A stretch of DNA of 64,000 nt. It comes from Littorina saxatilis. Taxonomy: Eukaryota > Mollusca > Gastropoda > Littorinimorpha > Littorinidae. The stretch covers positions 11,640,390-11,704,389 of the forward strand of contig NC_090253.1 of assembly GCF_037325665.1 (NCBI RefSeq). Direction: 5' to 3'. The notes beneath the pieces are model-generated. The model was not told where the DNA came from and made no database searches. It saw nothing but the letters and a program-made list of their open reading frames with translations. Each line of letters opens with the position of its first letter. The first letter of the stretch is position 1. Below are positions 63,856 through 64,000 of the stretch, piece by piece. A program made the translations under genes and the position numbers.

Positions 63856-64000
63856 AGGTAAAGACACAGGACAGGTAAAGACACAGGACAGGTAAAGACA
63901 CAGGACAGGTAAAGACACAGGACAGGTAAAGACACAGGACAGGTAAAGACACAGGACAGGTAAAGACACAGGGCAGGTAAAGACACAGGGCAGGTAAAGA
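63856..64000 (+). repeat. 17-bp minisatellite reaching the window end
   Basis: Units of 'caggtaaagacacagga', at least eight, running off the right edge. In the next upstream 4E-T intron. Confidence 0.9.

Overview
The window looks like the nuclear genome of a gastropod mollusc, possibly a periwinkle-like caenogastropod. The evidence is long repeat-choked introns, tRNA-headed SINEs carrying a 'tatatcgcgc' body, a retroposon with a tail reading AAACGACG-TTAAACACC on the minus strand, (GT)n/(CT)n tracts and dozens of minisatellites. No database search was possible, so the species is inference. Two host genes lie tail to tail.

Plus strand, 2.36-38.71 kb: a complete tectonic-2 (TCTN2) gene. I could chain 21 coding exons (2362-2437 to 38483-38711) with agreeing intron phases and GT/AG borders. 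They give 3,708 nt, or 1,235 residues plus stop: signal peptide, a long N-terminal beta-rich region, a Thr/Pro linker, the tectonic Cys block [18 protein letters not shown], a large ectodomain, a second Thr/Pro linker and one C-terminal membrane helix. Its 3' UTR probably runs to an AATAAA at 47153, interrupted by a ~6.5-kb element with ~205-bp inverted arms (39.6-46.1 kb).

Minus strand, 47.4-63.5 kb: the 3' half of an EIF4ENIF1 (4E-T) gene. Five in-phase exons end in the 4E-T tail KWFG..VL..LPSMP...VDEIE. It has a ~5.5-kb 3' UTR whose poly(A) signal (47437) is under 300 bp from that of TCTN2. A third coding piece, an antisense THAP-domain first exon (34439-34651), lies inside TCTN2 intron 17.

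The rest is repeats. Most interesting are four families of short elements, each present twice, with one shared design: subterminal inverted repeats, a GC hairpin at the 3' end and a terminal (C)TTGTT. This resembles non-autonomous Helentron/Helitron-2 elements. Two of the families are packed with AGGTCA nuclear-receptor half-sites. Other mobile DNA: a deleted Tc1-like element, PIF/Harbinger-like MITEs, several TIR elements, a 5'-truncated CR1/L2-type LINE with an open reverse transcriptase ORF, chimeric SINEs, and a four-level nest at 56.8-62.9 kb. Many TCTN2 minisatellites are anchored on splice sites: copies of exon 8, of the exon 12 acceptor, and of the exon 7 and exon 14 donors are repeated in the adjoining introns. 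A 3.65-kb array of a 31-bp unit in intron 10 is open in all three minus frames and holds a 1,550-bp higher-order duplication.
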